Positions 43,414 to 52,186 of a DNA stretch of 64,000 nucleotides are shown here, one piece after another (position 1 is the stretch's first letter; each line of letters starts with the position of its first letter). The DNA comes from an uncultured Collinsella sp. (GTDB taxonomy: Bacteria > Actinomycetota > Coriobacteriia > Coriobacteriales > Coriobacteriaceae). The stretch is taken from contig UQIL01000007.1 of assembly GCA_900541025.1 (NCBI GenBank), positions 27,691 to 91,690 on the forward strand, read 5' to 3'. The notes beneath the pieces were generated by a model. It had not been told where the DNA came from and did not search any database. It saw only the letters and a program-made list of their open reading frames with translations. A program made the position numbers and the translations under genes.

Positions 43414-44013
43414 TTAGGCCTGGAAGGTATCTCGGTCGGGGGCGAAGGACTGCATGGCCGCGATGGTGCGGTCAAAGAGCTCGGGGAGCTCCCAGCCCAA
43501 CATCTCGGCGCCCTGCGAAATCACGTCGCGCGAGCAGCCGGCGGCAAAGCGTTTGTCCTTGAACTTCTTCTTGAGCGACTTAGTCGTAAAGTCCATAACG
43601 CTCTTGCTCGGGCGCATGATGACGGCAGCGCCGATCAGGCCGGTGAGCTCATCGCAGGCAAACAGGATCTTTTCCATCTGCAGCTCGGGCTTGGGTAGCG
43701 AAGAGTTGAAATCGGACGTGTGCGTCTGGATGGCGCGGATGAGCTCAGGCGATGCGCCCTCGCCCTCAAGAATCTCGGCCGCATAGATGGTGTGGTTCAT
43801 GGGGTCGTCCTCATGTTCCTCCCAATCCAGGTCGTGTAGCAGGCCGACGATGCCCCAAAACTCCTCGTTCTCGGGGTCGAACTCGCGCGCAAAATAGCGC
43901 ATGGTGCCCTCGACCGTTTCGCCGTGGGTGATGTGGAACGGGTCTTTGTTGTGCTCGTTGAGCAATTCGAACGCACGGTCGCGGGTGATTCCGGCGGAAA
44001 GCAGCTCTGCCAT
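43414..44013 (-). CDS. HD domain phosphohydrolase-like protein
   Basis: 199 residues. The HD superfamily metal site is seen as ITHGETVEGTMRYFA, then the diagnostic GLLHDLDWEEHEDD and the late HTSDFN. HD proteins hydrolyse phosphoesters, often of nucleotides. Relatives with this LLHDLDWE form are mostly uncharacterised. It is followed by carD on the same strand beyond a repeat terminator, so the two are transcribed separately. Confidence 0.82.
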   Translation of the reverse strand: MAELLSAGITRDRAFELLNEHNKDPFHITHGETVEGTMRYFAREFDPENEEFWGIVGLLHDLDWEEHEDDPMNHTIYAAEILEGEGASPELIRAIQTHTSDFNSSLPKPELQMEKILFACDELTGLIGAAVIMRPSKSVMDFTTKSLKKKFKDKRFAAGCSRDVISQGAEMLGWELPELFDRTIAAMQSFAPDRDTFQA

Positions 44014-44074
44014 AAAAGACTCCTTGTGTTCGTAGGTATCGCTAAGAATGAATACTACTAGAACGACTAGAACG

Positions 44075-44117
44075 AAAAAACCACCACAAAGGTGCCTGTC
44101 CCCTTTGTGGTGGTTTT
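44075..44117. terminator. Repeat family 1 terminator, copy 6
   Basis: AAAACCACCACAAAGG and CCTTTGTGGTGGTTTT around TGCCTGTCC, 13 bp beyond the carD stop (minus strand). The sequence is almost identical to copy 5, 0.7 kb away. Confidence 0.85.
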
Positions 44118-44129
44118 GGCGTGGGCAGG

Positions 44130-44615
44130 TTAGTTGAGGGCGGCTTGGGCTAGGCGGGCTTCGGCGTCCTCCTCGGTGACGCCAAGGGCCACGGCGAACT
44201 CCTCGATGGAGCGGCGCTTGGCTTCCTTGAGTACGCGCATGTAGTAGGAGCTGGGCTTTTTATCGGCTTCCTCGGCCTGGCGAATGCGGTGCATCATGGT
44301 TTTTGCCACGCGGACCGTCTCGGGCGCACCCAGCTTGAGCTGCTGCTTAAAGTGTGTCTCCTCAAGTGAGCTGTTGCGCTCGGTGAAGGTGTCGCACTCC
44401 AGCTCGTCATAGTGGCTCAGCAGGTGCTCGGCATCTTGCTGAGAGATGGCGGCGTGCAAACGATCGGCCTGCGCCACGGGGTACATGAGGATCGTCTGCG
44501 CATGTCCCTGCTTGGTCTCGAGCAGCAGCATGGGCTGCGGCGTGTCGTCCCTAAAACCGACGACGGTGCAGACTCCCTGACCCGGATGAATGACGTGTTG
44601 ACCGATTGAGAACAT
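44130..44615 (-). CDS. CarD family transcriptional regulator
   Basis: 161 residues from the ATG ending at 44615. The N-terminal RNA-polymerase-interaction domain (FSIGQHVIHPGQGVCTVVGF, with MLLLETKQGH) matches CarD/TRCF-type domains, and a helical C-terminal domain follows. CarD binds the beta subunit and stabilises open promoter complexes. Length is typical. It may act on rRNA and other stable promoters here, as in other actinobacteria. Confidence 0.9.
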   Translation of the reverse strand: MFSIGQHVIHPGQGVCTVVGFRDDTPQPMLLLETKQGHAQTILMYPVAQADRLHAAISQQDAEHLLSHYDELECDTFTERNSSLEETHFKQQLKLGAPETVRVAKTMMHRIRQAEEADKKPSSYYMRVLKEAKRRSIEEFAVALGVTEEDAEARLAQAALN

Positions 44616-44957
44616 GCTACCTCCAACTTATACGAATTTACGTATGTCTAGAATAACACGCTGACGTGCGCAAATTCTCACGTTATGCAGGAAAAGCACA
44701 CAACTCCGATAGGTAAGAGTATTCGATAACAGACACAGCTCATTCACACCTTTATGCATTTTCAACGCCTGCATAATCTGCAGGCAGACCGGCATCTTTG
44801 AGTGACTCCATACAAGCTGTAGTCAATTTTGTGCATATGCAATATCGATTGGCTTTACCCTGCGACAGTGCCCGTCGCTTGTGATAGAGTGCTACAAACT
44901 CTGGCTTTTGCCCTACGAGTGACCAAGAGCTCGGGGGCTTTAACACAAGGAGGATCT
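44616..44957. other. Gene-free stretch between carD and argS
   Basis: 342 bp between divergent genes, holding both promoters. TGTGATAGAGT at about 44880 is an argS -10 candidate. A 64-codon minus-strand frame at 44752-44946 lacks a ribosome site and typical composition and is not called. No RNA motif recognised. Confidence 0.5.
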
Positions 44958-46811
44958 ATGCCCGAGAAGATTGAAGAGCTGGTACGCGCTGCGCTTGCTG
45001 CGGCCCAGGAGGCCGGCGACCTTTCCGCATTTGAACTTGACGATTGCGCTATCGAGCGACCGGCTGACACTTCTCATGGCGAGTGGACCTCTACCATGGC
45101 CCTGAAGTCCGCCAAGCTGGCCCACTGCGCCCCGCGCAAGATCGCCGAGGCCATCGTTGCCCATATGCCCGAGGACCCCGCGATCGAGAAGGTCGAGATC
45201 GCAGGCCCTGGCTTCATCAACTTCTACCTCTCCGTTGCCGTCAAGAATGCCATCTTTGGCGAGGCTCGCGAGAAGGGTATGGACTTCGCTAAGTCCAACG
45301 TCGGTGGTGGCCTGAAGACCCAGGTCGAGTTCGTTTCCGCCAACCCCGTCGGCCCCATGCACATCGGCCACGGCCGCTGGGCCGCGCTGGGCGACTCGCT
45401 CTGCCGCGTTATGGATCACGCCGGTTACGACATCCAGCGTGAGTTCTACATCAACGACCACGGCTCTCAGATGAACACCTTCGGCAACTCCATCAGCACG
45501 CGCTATATGCAGCTTGCCGACATCATCGCCAAGCAGGGCGTGGATATCGACGAGGCTCACAAGCTGCTGATCGCCGACCGCGACGCCTTTGTTGCCGACG
45601 AGAACGACGAGCATCCCGAGACCCATCCGTATCAGGACAACTTTGCCGAGACCCTGGGCAAGGACTCCTACGGCGGCGACTACATCATCGACGAGGCCGC
45701 CGAGTTCTGGCGCACCGACGGCGATAAGTGGGTCAACGCCGATCCGCAGGAGCGCATGGAGAGCTTCCGCGAGCGCGGCTATGTAAAGATGGTCGACAAC
45801 ATGCGCGACCTTTGCCATGCCGTTAACTGCGACTTCGATCGTTGGTTCTCCGAGCGCTCGCTGTATGTGAAGGACACCGAGGGCGAGACCGCCGGCACCT
45901 CCGCCGTCGACCGCGCTTTTGAGAAGCTCGACAAGATGGGCTATCTCTACACCAAGGACGGCGCCCTGTGGTTCCGCTCCACCGACCTGGGCGATGACAA
46001 GGACCGCGTTCTGATCAAGTCCGATGGCGAGTACACCTACTTCGCCTCCGACGTTGCCTATCACTGGGATAAGTTCCAGCGCGTCGACCACGTCATCGAC
46101 ATCTGGGGCGCCGACCACCACGGCTACATCGAGCGCGTCCGCTGCGTCTGCGATGCCTTGGGTTACCCCGGCAAGTTTGAGGTTCTGCTGGGCCAGCTCG
46201 TCAACCTGCTGCGCAACGGCAAGCCCGTCCGTATGTCCAAGCGTAAGGGCACCATGGTGACCCTGCAGGAGCTCGTCGACGAGGTCGGCTCCGACGCTGC
46301 CCGTTACACCCTCATCTCCAAGAGCTCCAACCAGATGGTCGACTTCGATATTGAGGCCGTCAAGAAGCGCGACAACTCCAACCCGGTGTACTACGTGCAG
46401 TACGCTCACGCCCGCGTGTGCTCCATCCTGCGCCGTGCCGCTGACGTTACGCCCGAGCAGGCTGACGAGATGGGCATGAAGGCCGTCGCCGCCAAGGCCA
46501 TCGGTGAGAACGTCGATTACTCGCTGCTGACCGACCCGACCGAGCTCGCCCTTTCGCGCAAGCTCAACGAGCTCACCGACCTCATCGCCAGCTGCGCTCG
46601 CGACCGCGCCCCGTTCCGTCTGACGCACTTTGCTGAGGAACTCGCCGGCGACTTCCACAGCTTCTACGCTGCCTGTCAGGTGCTGCCGAGCGAGGGCCGT
46701 CCCGTCGACCCCGAGCTTTCGCGTGCCCGTCTGGCCGCTTGCGATGCCGTCCGTGTGACGCTCGCCCTGGTGCTCACCCTCGTTGGCGTTTCCGCGCCCG
46801 AGCAGATGTAA
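44958..46811 (+). CDS. argS: Arginyl-tRNA synthetase
   Basis: 617 residues from ATG 44958 behind AAGGAGG. The enzyme is a class I synthetase. The N-terminal additional domain recognises the tRNA D-loop. The HIGH motif is VGPMHIGHGRW, and the KMSKS equivalent is VRMSKRKGTMVTL. A C-terminal anticodon-binding helical domain ends in TLALVLTLVGVSAPEQM. Codon use is strongly biased towards C-ending codons, as expected for a highly expressed gene. Monocistronic with a strong terminator. Confidence 0.95.
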   Translation: MPEKIEELVRAALAAAQEAGDLSAFELDDCAIERPADTSHGEWTSTMALKSAKLAHCAPRKIAEAIVAHMPEDPAIEKVEIAGPGFINFYLSVAVKNAIFGEAREKGMDFAKSNVGGGLKTQVEFVSANPVGPMHIGHGRWAALGDSLCRVMDHAGYDIQREFYINDHGSQMNTFGNSISTRYMQLADIIAKQGVDIDEAHKLLIADRDAFVADENDEHPETHPYQDNFAETLGKDSYGGDYIIDEAAEFWRTDGDKWVNADPQERMESFRERGYVKMVDNMRDLCHAVNCDFDRWFSERSLYVKDTEGETAGTSAVDRAFEKLDKMGYLYTKDGALWFRSTDLGDDKDRVLIKSDGEYTYFASDVAYHWDKFQRVDHVIDIWGADHHGYIERVRCVCDALGYPGKFEVLLGQLVNLLRNGKPVRMSKRKGTMVTLQELVDEVGSDAARYTLISKSSNQMVDFDIEAVKKRDNSNPVYYVQYAHARVCSILRRAADVTPEQADEMGMKAVAAKAIGENVDYSLLTDPTELALSRKLNELTDLIASCARDRAPFRLTHFAEELAGDFHSFYAACQVLPSEGRPVDPELSRARLAACDAVRVTLALVLTLVGVSAPEQM

Positions 46812-46856
46812 GCTACGGGTCATTTGACCGTACAGACTTGGTTTAACTAAGCCTTG

Positions 46857-46889
46857 AAAGCCCGATCTCCCACGGAGGTCGGGCTTTTT
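46857..46889 (+). terminator. Terminator of argS
   Basis: AAAGCCCGA and TCGGGCTTTTT form a stem-loop with a T run, 46 bp after the stop codon. Confidence 0.9.
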
Positions 46890-46942
46890 GCAAACGCCGA
46901 CGTATTGACGAATTTGGAACTGCTGGAAATACGAAACTATGC

Positions 46943-47074
46943 CGGTTTACTACGATGAAATGAGAAATTCCAACTACGCCGGCTTTTCGCAAAAAAGTGC
47001 AAGGCATCTACCTGCGGTTTTAGTTCAACAAGTTTCGGAGTGATCGCGGTTGAGCGATTCATCGTAGTAAACCG
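46943..47074. repeat. 132-bp element with 17-bp terminal inverted repeats
   Basis: CGGTTTACTACGATGAA at 46943-46959 is matched perfectly by its complement at 47058-47074. The 98 bp between hold no gene. This is the form of a small non-autonomous transposable element, or of a regulatory RNA with a long-range stem. No second copy is seen in the window and no target duplication is obvious. Confidence 0.5.
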
Positions 47075-47121
47075 CCACAGTTTTGGCGGAGGCAGTCAGA
47101 TTTGTGGGTGTTAAACCAAAG

Positions 47122-47165
47122 ATTGTCCCTTTTGACTAGTCGTTTAAGAACGTCCTCAATGACTA
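47122..47165. repeat. Interspersed repeat, family 3, copy 2
   Basis: TTGACTAGTCGTTTAAGAACGTCC and CAATGACTA closely match the copy at 27911-27955. It ends three bases before the probable rho promoter. Confidence 0.6.
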
Positions 47166-47167
47166 AG

Positions 47168-47195
47168 TTGCAGGTGGTTGCGGTTGTGTTACACT
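47168..47195 (+). promoter_or_regulatory. Probable rho promoter
   Basis: TTGCAG, a 16-nt spacer and TACACT. The leader to the start codon is about 140 nt, long enough for the autoregulation known for rho. Confidence 0.5.
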
Positions 47196-47339
47196 AACGC
47201 TGCGTATATGACGCAAATATCTCGATACAGATCAATGATGTCCGTCGGTATTTGACGGAGCTAGACTGTTTAGCCGCCCTGAAGGTTTATGCAGGGAGCA
47301 TGTGATCACAGGGCTTGAAAAGAAAGTTGAGCAAACACT

Positions 47340-49901
47340 GTGTCTGATCAACAGCAAGAAAACGAAATAACGACGACGCAAGCCGCTCCCGCTGCACCGG
47401 TTGCGTTGGACCAGGTCGCGGCGCCCGCGCAAGCCTCGGCTCCTGAGACGCCTAAGGCTGCTTCGACGCCTACGTCTTCAGCGGCTGAGAAGGCCGTGCC
47501 TGCAACTGGTGAGGAGGCTGCTCCGGCAAAGCCCAAGCGTACGCGCCGCACGGTCAAGCCTGCCACTGACGGCGAGGAGGTCACCAAGCCCAAGCGCCGT
47601 ACCACGCGCACGACGCGCGCCAAGCGCACCGTTGCAGCTGACTCCTCGGCGCCGATTTCCGATGAGGTCGCGCAGGCACGTGCGTTGGCGCAGATTAGCG
47701 AGGCTCAGGTGGTGCGCGCCCGCCGTCGTGCTGCCGAGCGCGAGGCCGCGGCTCTGACCGAGCTTGCAGCTCCGTCTGTGCCCGAGACGCCTGCCGCCAC
47801 CGAGACCCCTGTCGCCGACCAGCCGACCGAGAAGCCGGTACCGCGCACGCGCCGTCGCACGGCTGCTAAGGCCGATCAGGTAACTCCCGAGCTCACTGAG
47901 GCTTCGGTCCGTTCCGCGGCAGGGGAGGGCACATCGCCTGTTGAGCCCGCTGCGCCTGTCGAGAGCAGCGAAGTTCCCGTTGTCGATCCGGCTTTGCGCC
48001 CGCACCGTCGCGGTCGCAAGCCCAAGGCCTTCGTCGAGGCCGAGAAGGCCGCGGCCGCGGCCGTCGCCGCTCGGGATGCTGCGGCGACTGCCGAGTCTGC
48101 AACCGCTGCCGATGCACCCGTCCAGGATGCTACGACTTCCGAGGCCGTTTCTGCCGATGCCGAGCCCGCCGACGTCCGTCCCGGTCGCAGCCGTCGTACT
48201 GCTGCTAAGCGCACGTCCAAGGCCAAGGCTGCCAAGAAGGGTGCGTCCGAGGATTCCGCCGAGACGACCGCCGATGCATCGATTGGTGCCGCCGAGCCCC
48301 AGGACGTCGAACAGCCTGCGTCCGAGAAGCCCAAACGCGGTCGTAAGAAGTCCGCTAAGGCCAAGGCGTCCGAGCAGCAGGCTGATGTCGAAGCGCCGGT
48401 CGATTCCGGCGCCGAGGCCAATGACGCCGCTGCGGCCAATGCCGACGCCGCCGCAACCGATGGCGCCGCGCCCGCCGAGGCCGAAGACGGCGCTCGCCCC
48501 AACCGTCGCCAGCACAAGCGCAATGACGACCGCAGCGACCGCAAGGACGAGCGCAACAACGATCGCCGCAACCGTCAGCGCGATCGCAAACAGCGCAACA
48601 AGGAGCGTAACGCCGCCCCCACCGAGCCCACGCTTTCGCGTGAGGAGCTCGCTGCCATGAAGGTCGCCGAACTGCGCGAGAAGGCCAAGGAGTTCGAGAT
48701 CGAGACGACCGGCAAGAAGAAAGCCGAGCTCGTCGAAGAGATCTACGTCACCGCTGCGAAGGCCGAGGGCTTCCGCGATATCAAGGGCATTCTGCAGATT
48801 CGCCCGGACAGCTCCGGCATCATCCACGCCCATGGCTACATGAAGTCCAACGACGACGCCTTCGTGCCCGCCTACCTCATCCGCTCCGCGCGCCTGCGCA
48901 CGGGCGACGTCATCGAGGGCTCGCTGCGTCCTTCGCGCGGCGGCGACAAGCGCGCCGGCCTCGCCAAAATCACGACCGTCAACGGTCTGGACCCCGAGCA
49001 GATTCGCAACCGTCCCAAGTTCGGCGACCTCACCCCGGTCTATCCCAATGAGCCGCTGCGCATGGAGCACGGCAAGGACTCCATTACCGGTCGCGCCATC
49101 GACATCGTGTCGCCGATCGGCAAGGGTCAGCGTGGCCTGATCGTGTCCCCGCCCAAGGCCGGCAAGACCACGATCCTCAAGAAGATCTGCCAGTCTATCT
49201 CGATTAACAACCCCGAGGTGCACCTCATCTGCCTGCTCGTCGACGAGCGCCCCGAAGAGGTCACCGATATGCAGCGTTCCATCAAGGGCGAGGTTGTGGC
49301 GTCGACCTTCGATATGCCCGCCGACAACCACACTCGCGTGGCAGAGCTTGTCATCGAGCGCGCCAAGCGCATTGTGGAGCTGGGCGGCGATGTTGTGGTG
49401 GTGCTCGACTCCATCACGCGTCTTGCCCGCGCCTACAACTTGGCGGCGCCCGCCTCAGGCCGCATCCTTTCGGGCGGCGTCGATTCGGCGGCACTGTATC
49501 CTCCCAAGCGCTTCCTGGGTGCAGCCCGTAATATCGAGAACGGTGGCTCGCTCACCATCCTGGCCTCTGCTCTCATCGACACCGGTTCCAAGATGGACGA
49601 GGTCATCTTTGAGGAGTTCAAGGGCACCGGCAACATGGAGCTTAAGCTCGACCGCGACCTGGCCGACCGTCGCATCTTCCCGGCTATCGACCCCGTTGCC
49701 TCCGGTACGCGTAATGAGGACCTGTTGGTCGACGAGCAGATGCGTCCGTTTGTCTTTGGTCTGCGACGCATTCTTGCCGGTATGAACAACACCGAGCGCG
49801 CAGCCGCATCGTTTATCAAGGGTCTTAAGGGCACCAACACCAACCAGGAGTTCCTGGTGCGTTCGGCCAAAAAGCACAGCGACTACGAGCAGACGTTCTA
49901 G
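47340..49901 (+). CDS. rho: Transcription termination factor Rho with long N-terminal extension
   Basis: 853 residues from GTG 47340; the ribosome site is weak. Rho is the hexameric RNA-dependent ATPase that ends transcription. The conserved part starts near residue 430: a Rho N-terminal domain (LSREELAAMKVAELREKAKEF), the cold-shock-type RNA-binding domain, then the ATPase with Walker A PPKAGKT from residue 604, DERPEEVTDMQRS, and the catalytic/RNA-contacting ALIDTGSKMDEVIFEEFKGTGNMEL. The first ~430 residues are disordered, made of Ala/Pro/Glu with basic KRRTTRTTRAKR-like patches and an Arg/Asn/Asp-rich stretch. Such extensions, known in actinobacterial Rho, bind RNA and may phase-separate. 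E. coli Rho is 419 residues. Confidence 0.95.
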   Translation: MSDQQQENEITTTQAAPAAPVALDQVAAPAQASAPETPKAASTPTSSAAEKAVPATGEEAAPAKPKRTRRTVKPATDGEEVTKPKRRTTRTTRAKRTVAADSSAPISDEVAQARALAQISEAQVVRARRRAAEREAAALTELAAPSVPETPAATETPVADQPTEKPVPRTRRRTAAKADQVTPELTEASVRSAAGEGTSPVEPAAPVESSEVPVVDPALRPHRRGRKPKAFVEAEKAAAAAVAARDAAATAESATAADAPVQDATTSEAVSADAEPADVRPGRSRRTAAKRTSKAKAAKKGASEDSAETTADASIGAAEPQDVEQPASEKPKRGRKKSAKAKASEQQADVEAPVDSGAEANDAAAANADAAATDGAAPAEAEDGARPNRRQHKRNDDRSDRKDERNNDRRNRQRDRKQRNKERNAAPTEPTLSREELAAMKVAELREKAKEFEIETTGKKKAELVEEIYVTAAKAEGFRDIKGILQIRPDSSGIIHAHGYMKSNDDAFVPAYLIRSARLRTGDVIEGSLRPSRGGDKRAGLAKITTVNGLDPEQIRNRPKFGDLTPVYPNEPLRMEHGKDSITGRAIDIVSPIGKGQRGLIVSPPKAGKTTILKKICQSISINNPEVHLICLLVDERPEEVTDMQRSIKGEVVASTFDMPADNHTRVAELVIERAKRIVELGGDVVVVLDSITRLARAYNLAAPASGRILSGGVDSAALYPPKRFLGAARNIENGGSLTILASALIDTGSKMDEVIFEEFKGTGNMELKLDRDLADRRIFPAIDPVASGTRNEDLLVDEQMRPFVFGLRRILAGMNNTERAAASFIKGLKGTNTNQEFLVRSAKKHSDYEQTF

Positions 49902-49940
49902 GTTGTCATCCACACGCAGCGATAGCCATCAATGCAATAG

Positions 49941-49970
49941 AGGGTCGGGGCTTTGAGCCTTGGCCCTTTT
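49941..49970 (+). terminator. Probable terminator of rho
   Basis: AGGG...GGCT and AGCC...CCCT pair, with wobble pairs between, followed by TTTT. The remaining bases to 50214 hold no recognised element apart from a GGGGC / GCCCC hairpin near 50140. Confidence 0.5.
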
Positions 49971-50214
49971 CCATATCGCCGCTCCGCGCTTATTTTTAAC
50001 CATAAGACCGACGAGCAGCAGGTTTCCCGTTTCAATCCGACATCGTCGCTTGCAATCGACGGGGCGGTTTCGCATAATAGCTTTTAAGCTTCGCGACGGA
50101 AAACGCAGATGAAACGAACCATATACCGTTGCTTTGGGGCATAGCCCCGCTTCATCTTCTCTCGCGCAGCCAACTGAATGATGCGATTTGGGTGCTGGAA
50201 GATGGGGAGAGCTC

Positions 50215-51615
50215 ATGGCTTCTTCTGATGCAACACAACGAGCAGTCCTTGCCGGACTTTCGTGCGGGATCGGCCTTGCCGCTCCCGTGGTTATGTATGC
50301 CGCGACGCTGCCGTTTTCGTCTGTGAACGAGACGGTCGTGGCGGGTGCGGTTCCCTTCGCCGTGGGCGCGGTGGCGGGCGTGGGTATCTATGCCGCCTCG
50401 CTGGGTATCTCCGAGTATCGTGCGCAGCGTGAAGAGCGTCTGTTCCAGCCCGATGCCATGGGCGGTGCCGCCAATCTCAATCAGCATCAAAGCGAGTTCA
50501 AGACCGCCTCGATTCCAGCTCAGCAGCAGGATGCGACTCCTTACGCTGCGGCTTCTGCTTCTCAGGCTCAGGCGGAGCAGTCTACCTCGGCATTCCTTTC
50601 CGGCCTGACTGGTGCGTTCCAGCGCCGTTATGCCGATGATGGTGTCCCTACCATCGCTCGAGCTGCAGATGCTATGGACGAGGCCGAGGCTTGGTCCATG
50701 ATCGACAGTATGCTCGACGACGATTCGCCGGTGAGCTGCGACCCTGCACACTCGCGCGACGTCTATCAAGTCGCCATCGACGAGCTCACCAACGGCGGGC
50801 AGACCGGCTCCTTCAATCGCGACGACATCGCCGCCGCGGCACGCGCCGTGTCTGGTTCCCAGGCCGCCCCTGCGGGCAGCACGGCGGCTTTCGTGGCACT
50901 CGTTGCCAACGCGGCATCCAATAACGCCTACAGCGCTACCTCGTCGGACGCGAACGCTTTTGCCGATAATTCGTACGTTGATGAAGCCATGACCGCGGAC
51001 GAGGAGGCCGTTGCCGCCCGCCGTGCCGCCGAGAGCTCGCTTTGGGGCGCTCCTGCCCAGCAGCAGGCGGCTGAGGCTGCGCCGTACAATGCAAACCTCG
51101 CCAGCATGCCTATCATCTCCGGTGCCACGGACATCGATCTCGATGACCTCGATGAGCCTGCAGCCATCACCGCATCGATTGATGCCCAAGATCGCATCGA
51201 CACCGGCGACCTTCCGGACGCCTCGCTCGAGGTTGATGTTCCCATGGCCGATTACTCGGGCCACGAGGACATGTGGGCCGCCGCCACCGCGATTCTGGAT
51301 GAGATTGACGAGCCTGCTCCTGTTGCAGCCCCCGCTCCCGTCGCTGCCCCTCAGCCTGCTGCCCCCGCCTATGTCGGCCGTCACAGCGCTGTGTTCCCCG
51401 AGGATACTGCCCGTATCTCGCGCGAGAGCATCGAGCGGGCCGAGGCTATTGCCGCCGGCATTATGGAAAACCGTCGTCACGAGCGCGTCAATCAGATCCT
51501 CGAGGAAGAGATCGAGCGCCTGCAGTCCTCAACTGCCAAGCGTACGGGCCGTGCCTATCTGAGCGTTATCGAGGGCGGTACCGCCAGCTTCGCGCCGCTC
51601 CGCGCGGAGGCATAA
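50215..51615 (+). CDS. Low-complexity protein with N-terminal membrane segments, unknown
   Basis: 466 residues from ATG 50215 with GGGGAGAG upstream. Two hydrophobic segments lie at about residues 13-30 and 40-62 (VLAGLSCGIGLAAPVVMY; VVAGAVPFAVGAVAGVGIY). The rest is acidic, Ala/Ser/Asp-rich and probably disordered, with an APAPVAAPAPVAAPQPA repeat and a short charged helix near the end (NRRHERVNQILEEEIERLQS). No catalytic motif. It is tightly followed by a VanZ-like gene, so both may concern the envelope. Confidence 0.75.
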   Translation: MASSDATQRAVLAGLSCGIGLAAPVVMYAATLPFSSVNETVVAGAVPFAVGAVAGVGIYAASLGISEYRAQREERLFQPDAMGGAANLNQHQSEFKTASIPAQQQDATPYAAASASQAQAEQSTSAFLSGLTGAFQRRYADDGVPTIARAADAMDEAEAWSMIDSMLDDDSPVSCDPAHSRDVYQVAIDELTNGGQTGSFNRDDIAAAARAVSGSQAAPAGSTAAFVALVANAASNNAYSATSSDANAFADNSYVDEAMTADEEAVAARRAAESSLWGAPAQQQAAEAAPYNANLASMPIISGATDIDLDDLDEPAAITASIDAQDRIDTGDLPDASLEVDVPMADYSGHEDMWAAATAILDEIDEPAPVAAPAPVAAPQPAAPAYVGRHSAVFPEDTARISRESIERAEAIAAGIMENRRHERVNQILEEEIERLQSSTAKRTGRAYLSVIEGGTASFAPLRAEA

Positions 51616-51622
51616 CTTCTGC

Positions 51623-52072
51623 ATGGTTAAGATCAATCGAAAATGGGCGGTTGTAACCTGCCTGATGGCGCTCTTGATCTGGGGCAATTCGCTGGTTCCC
51701 GGCTCGGGGTCGGGCTCGCTGAGCCTAACGGTCATGGAAGCTATCCGCGGTTTCCTGCACGGCGTGGGACTTCCATATGAATGGGTGACCAACTTTGTTG
51801 TTCGCAAGTGCGCGCATTTTACCGAGTATATGGTGCTCGGCATCCTGGCAACGCATGCCTTTGATTTTGAGGGCCGGCGCACCTTTGACGTGCTGCTGCC
51901 CACGGCGGTGTTCCTGCTGCTGATTCCTTCGATCGACGAGACGATTCAGCTCTTTGTGCCGGGACGCGCTGGCATGATCACCGATGTGATGATCGACTGC
52001 TGTGGAGCGGCAACGGGCGTTGTGCTCCGATATCTCTTACGGTGGCTGATGTGCGCCAAAAAAGCCGCCTAG
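51623..52072 (+). CDS. VanZ-like membrane protein
   Basis: 149 residues from ATG 51623, eight bases after the previous stop codon. About four hydrophobic helices. The conserved VanZ features are the N-terminal W-G-N-S-L-V-P turn, RKCAHFTEYMVLG after helix 2, and PSIDETIQLFVPGRAGMITDVMIDCCGA. VanZ proteins give low-level glycopeptide resistance in some bacteria, but most chromosomal homologues are of unknown role. A terminator overlaps the stop codon. Confidence 0.88.
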   Translation: MVKINRKWAVVTCLMALLIWGNSLVPGSGSGSLSLTVMEAIRGFLHGVGLPYEWVTNFVVRKCAHFTEYMVLGILATHAFDFEGRRTFDVLLPTAVFLLLIPSIDETIQLFVPGRAGMITDVMIDCCGAATGVVLRYLLRWLMCAKKAA

Positions 52073-52104
52073 GACGTATTGTTTGGTCCTAGGCGGCCTT
52101 TTTT
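52064..52104 (+). terminator. Terminator after the VanZ-like gene
   Basis: GCCGCCTAGGAC and GTCCTAGGCGGC (12 bp) followed by CTTTTTT; the left arm is within the end of the coding region. Confidence 0.9.
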
Positions 52105-52186
52105 ATTTGAGGGCTTATATGGGGCGTGGTGGCGTCGTTCCGTAGGTCGGATTTGCCGAGCGCGCCACGCCCTGTGGGTGCGTCTG

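Noticed and set aside
44752..44946. 64-codon minus-strand gene upstream of argS
   Set aside because: No ribosome site, no conserved feature, and it overlaps the region needed for the argS promoter.
44940..46823. Minus-strand open frame of 627 codons opposite argS
   Set aside because: argS carries both class I synthetase signatures; the opposite frame is a shadow.
47478..49331. Minus-strand open frame of 617 codons opposite rho
   Set aside because: It is antisense to a biased-codon gene with a low-complexity region; rho is certain on the other strand.
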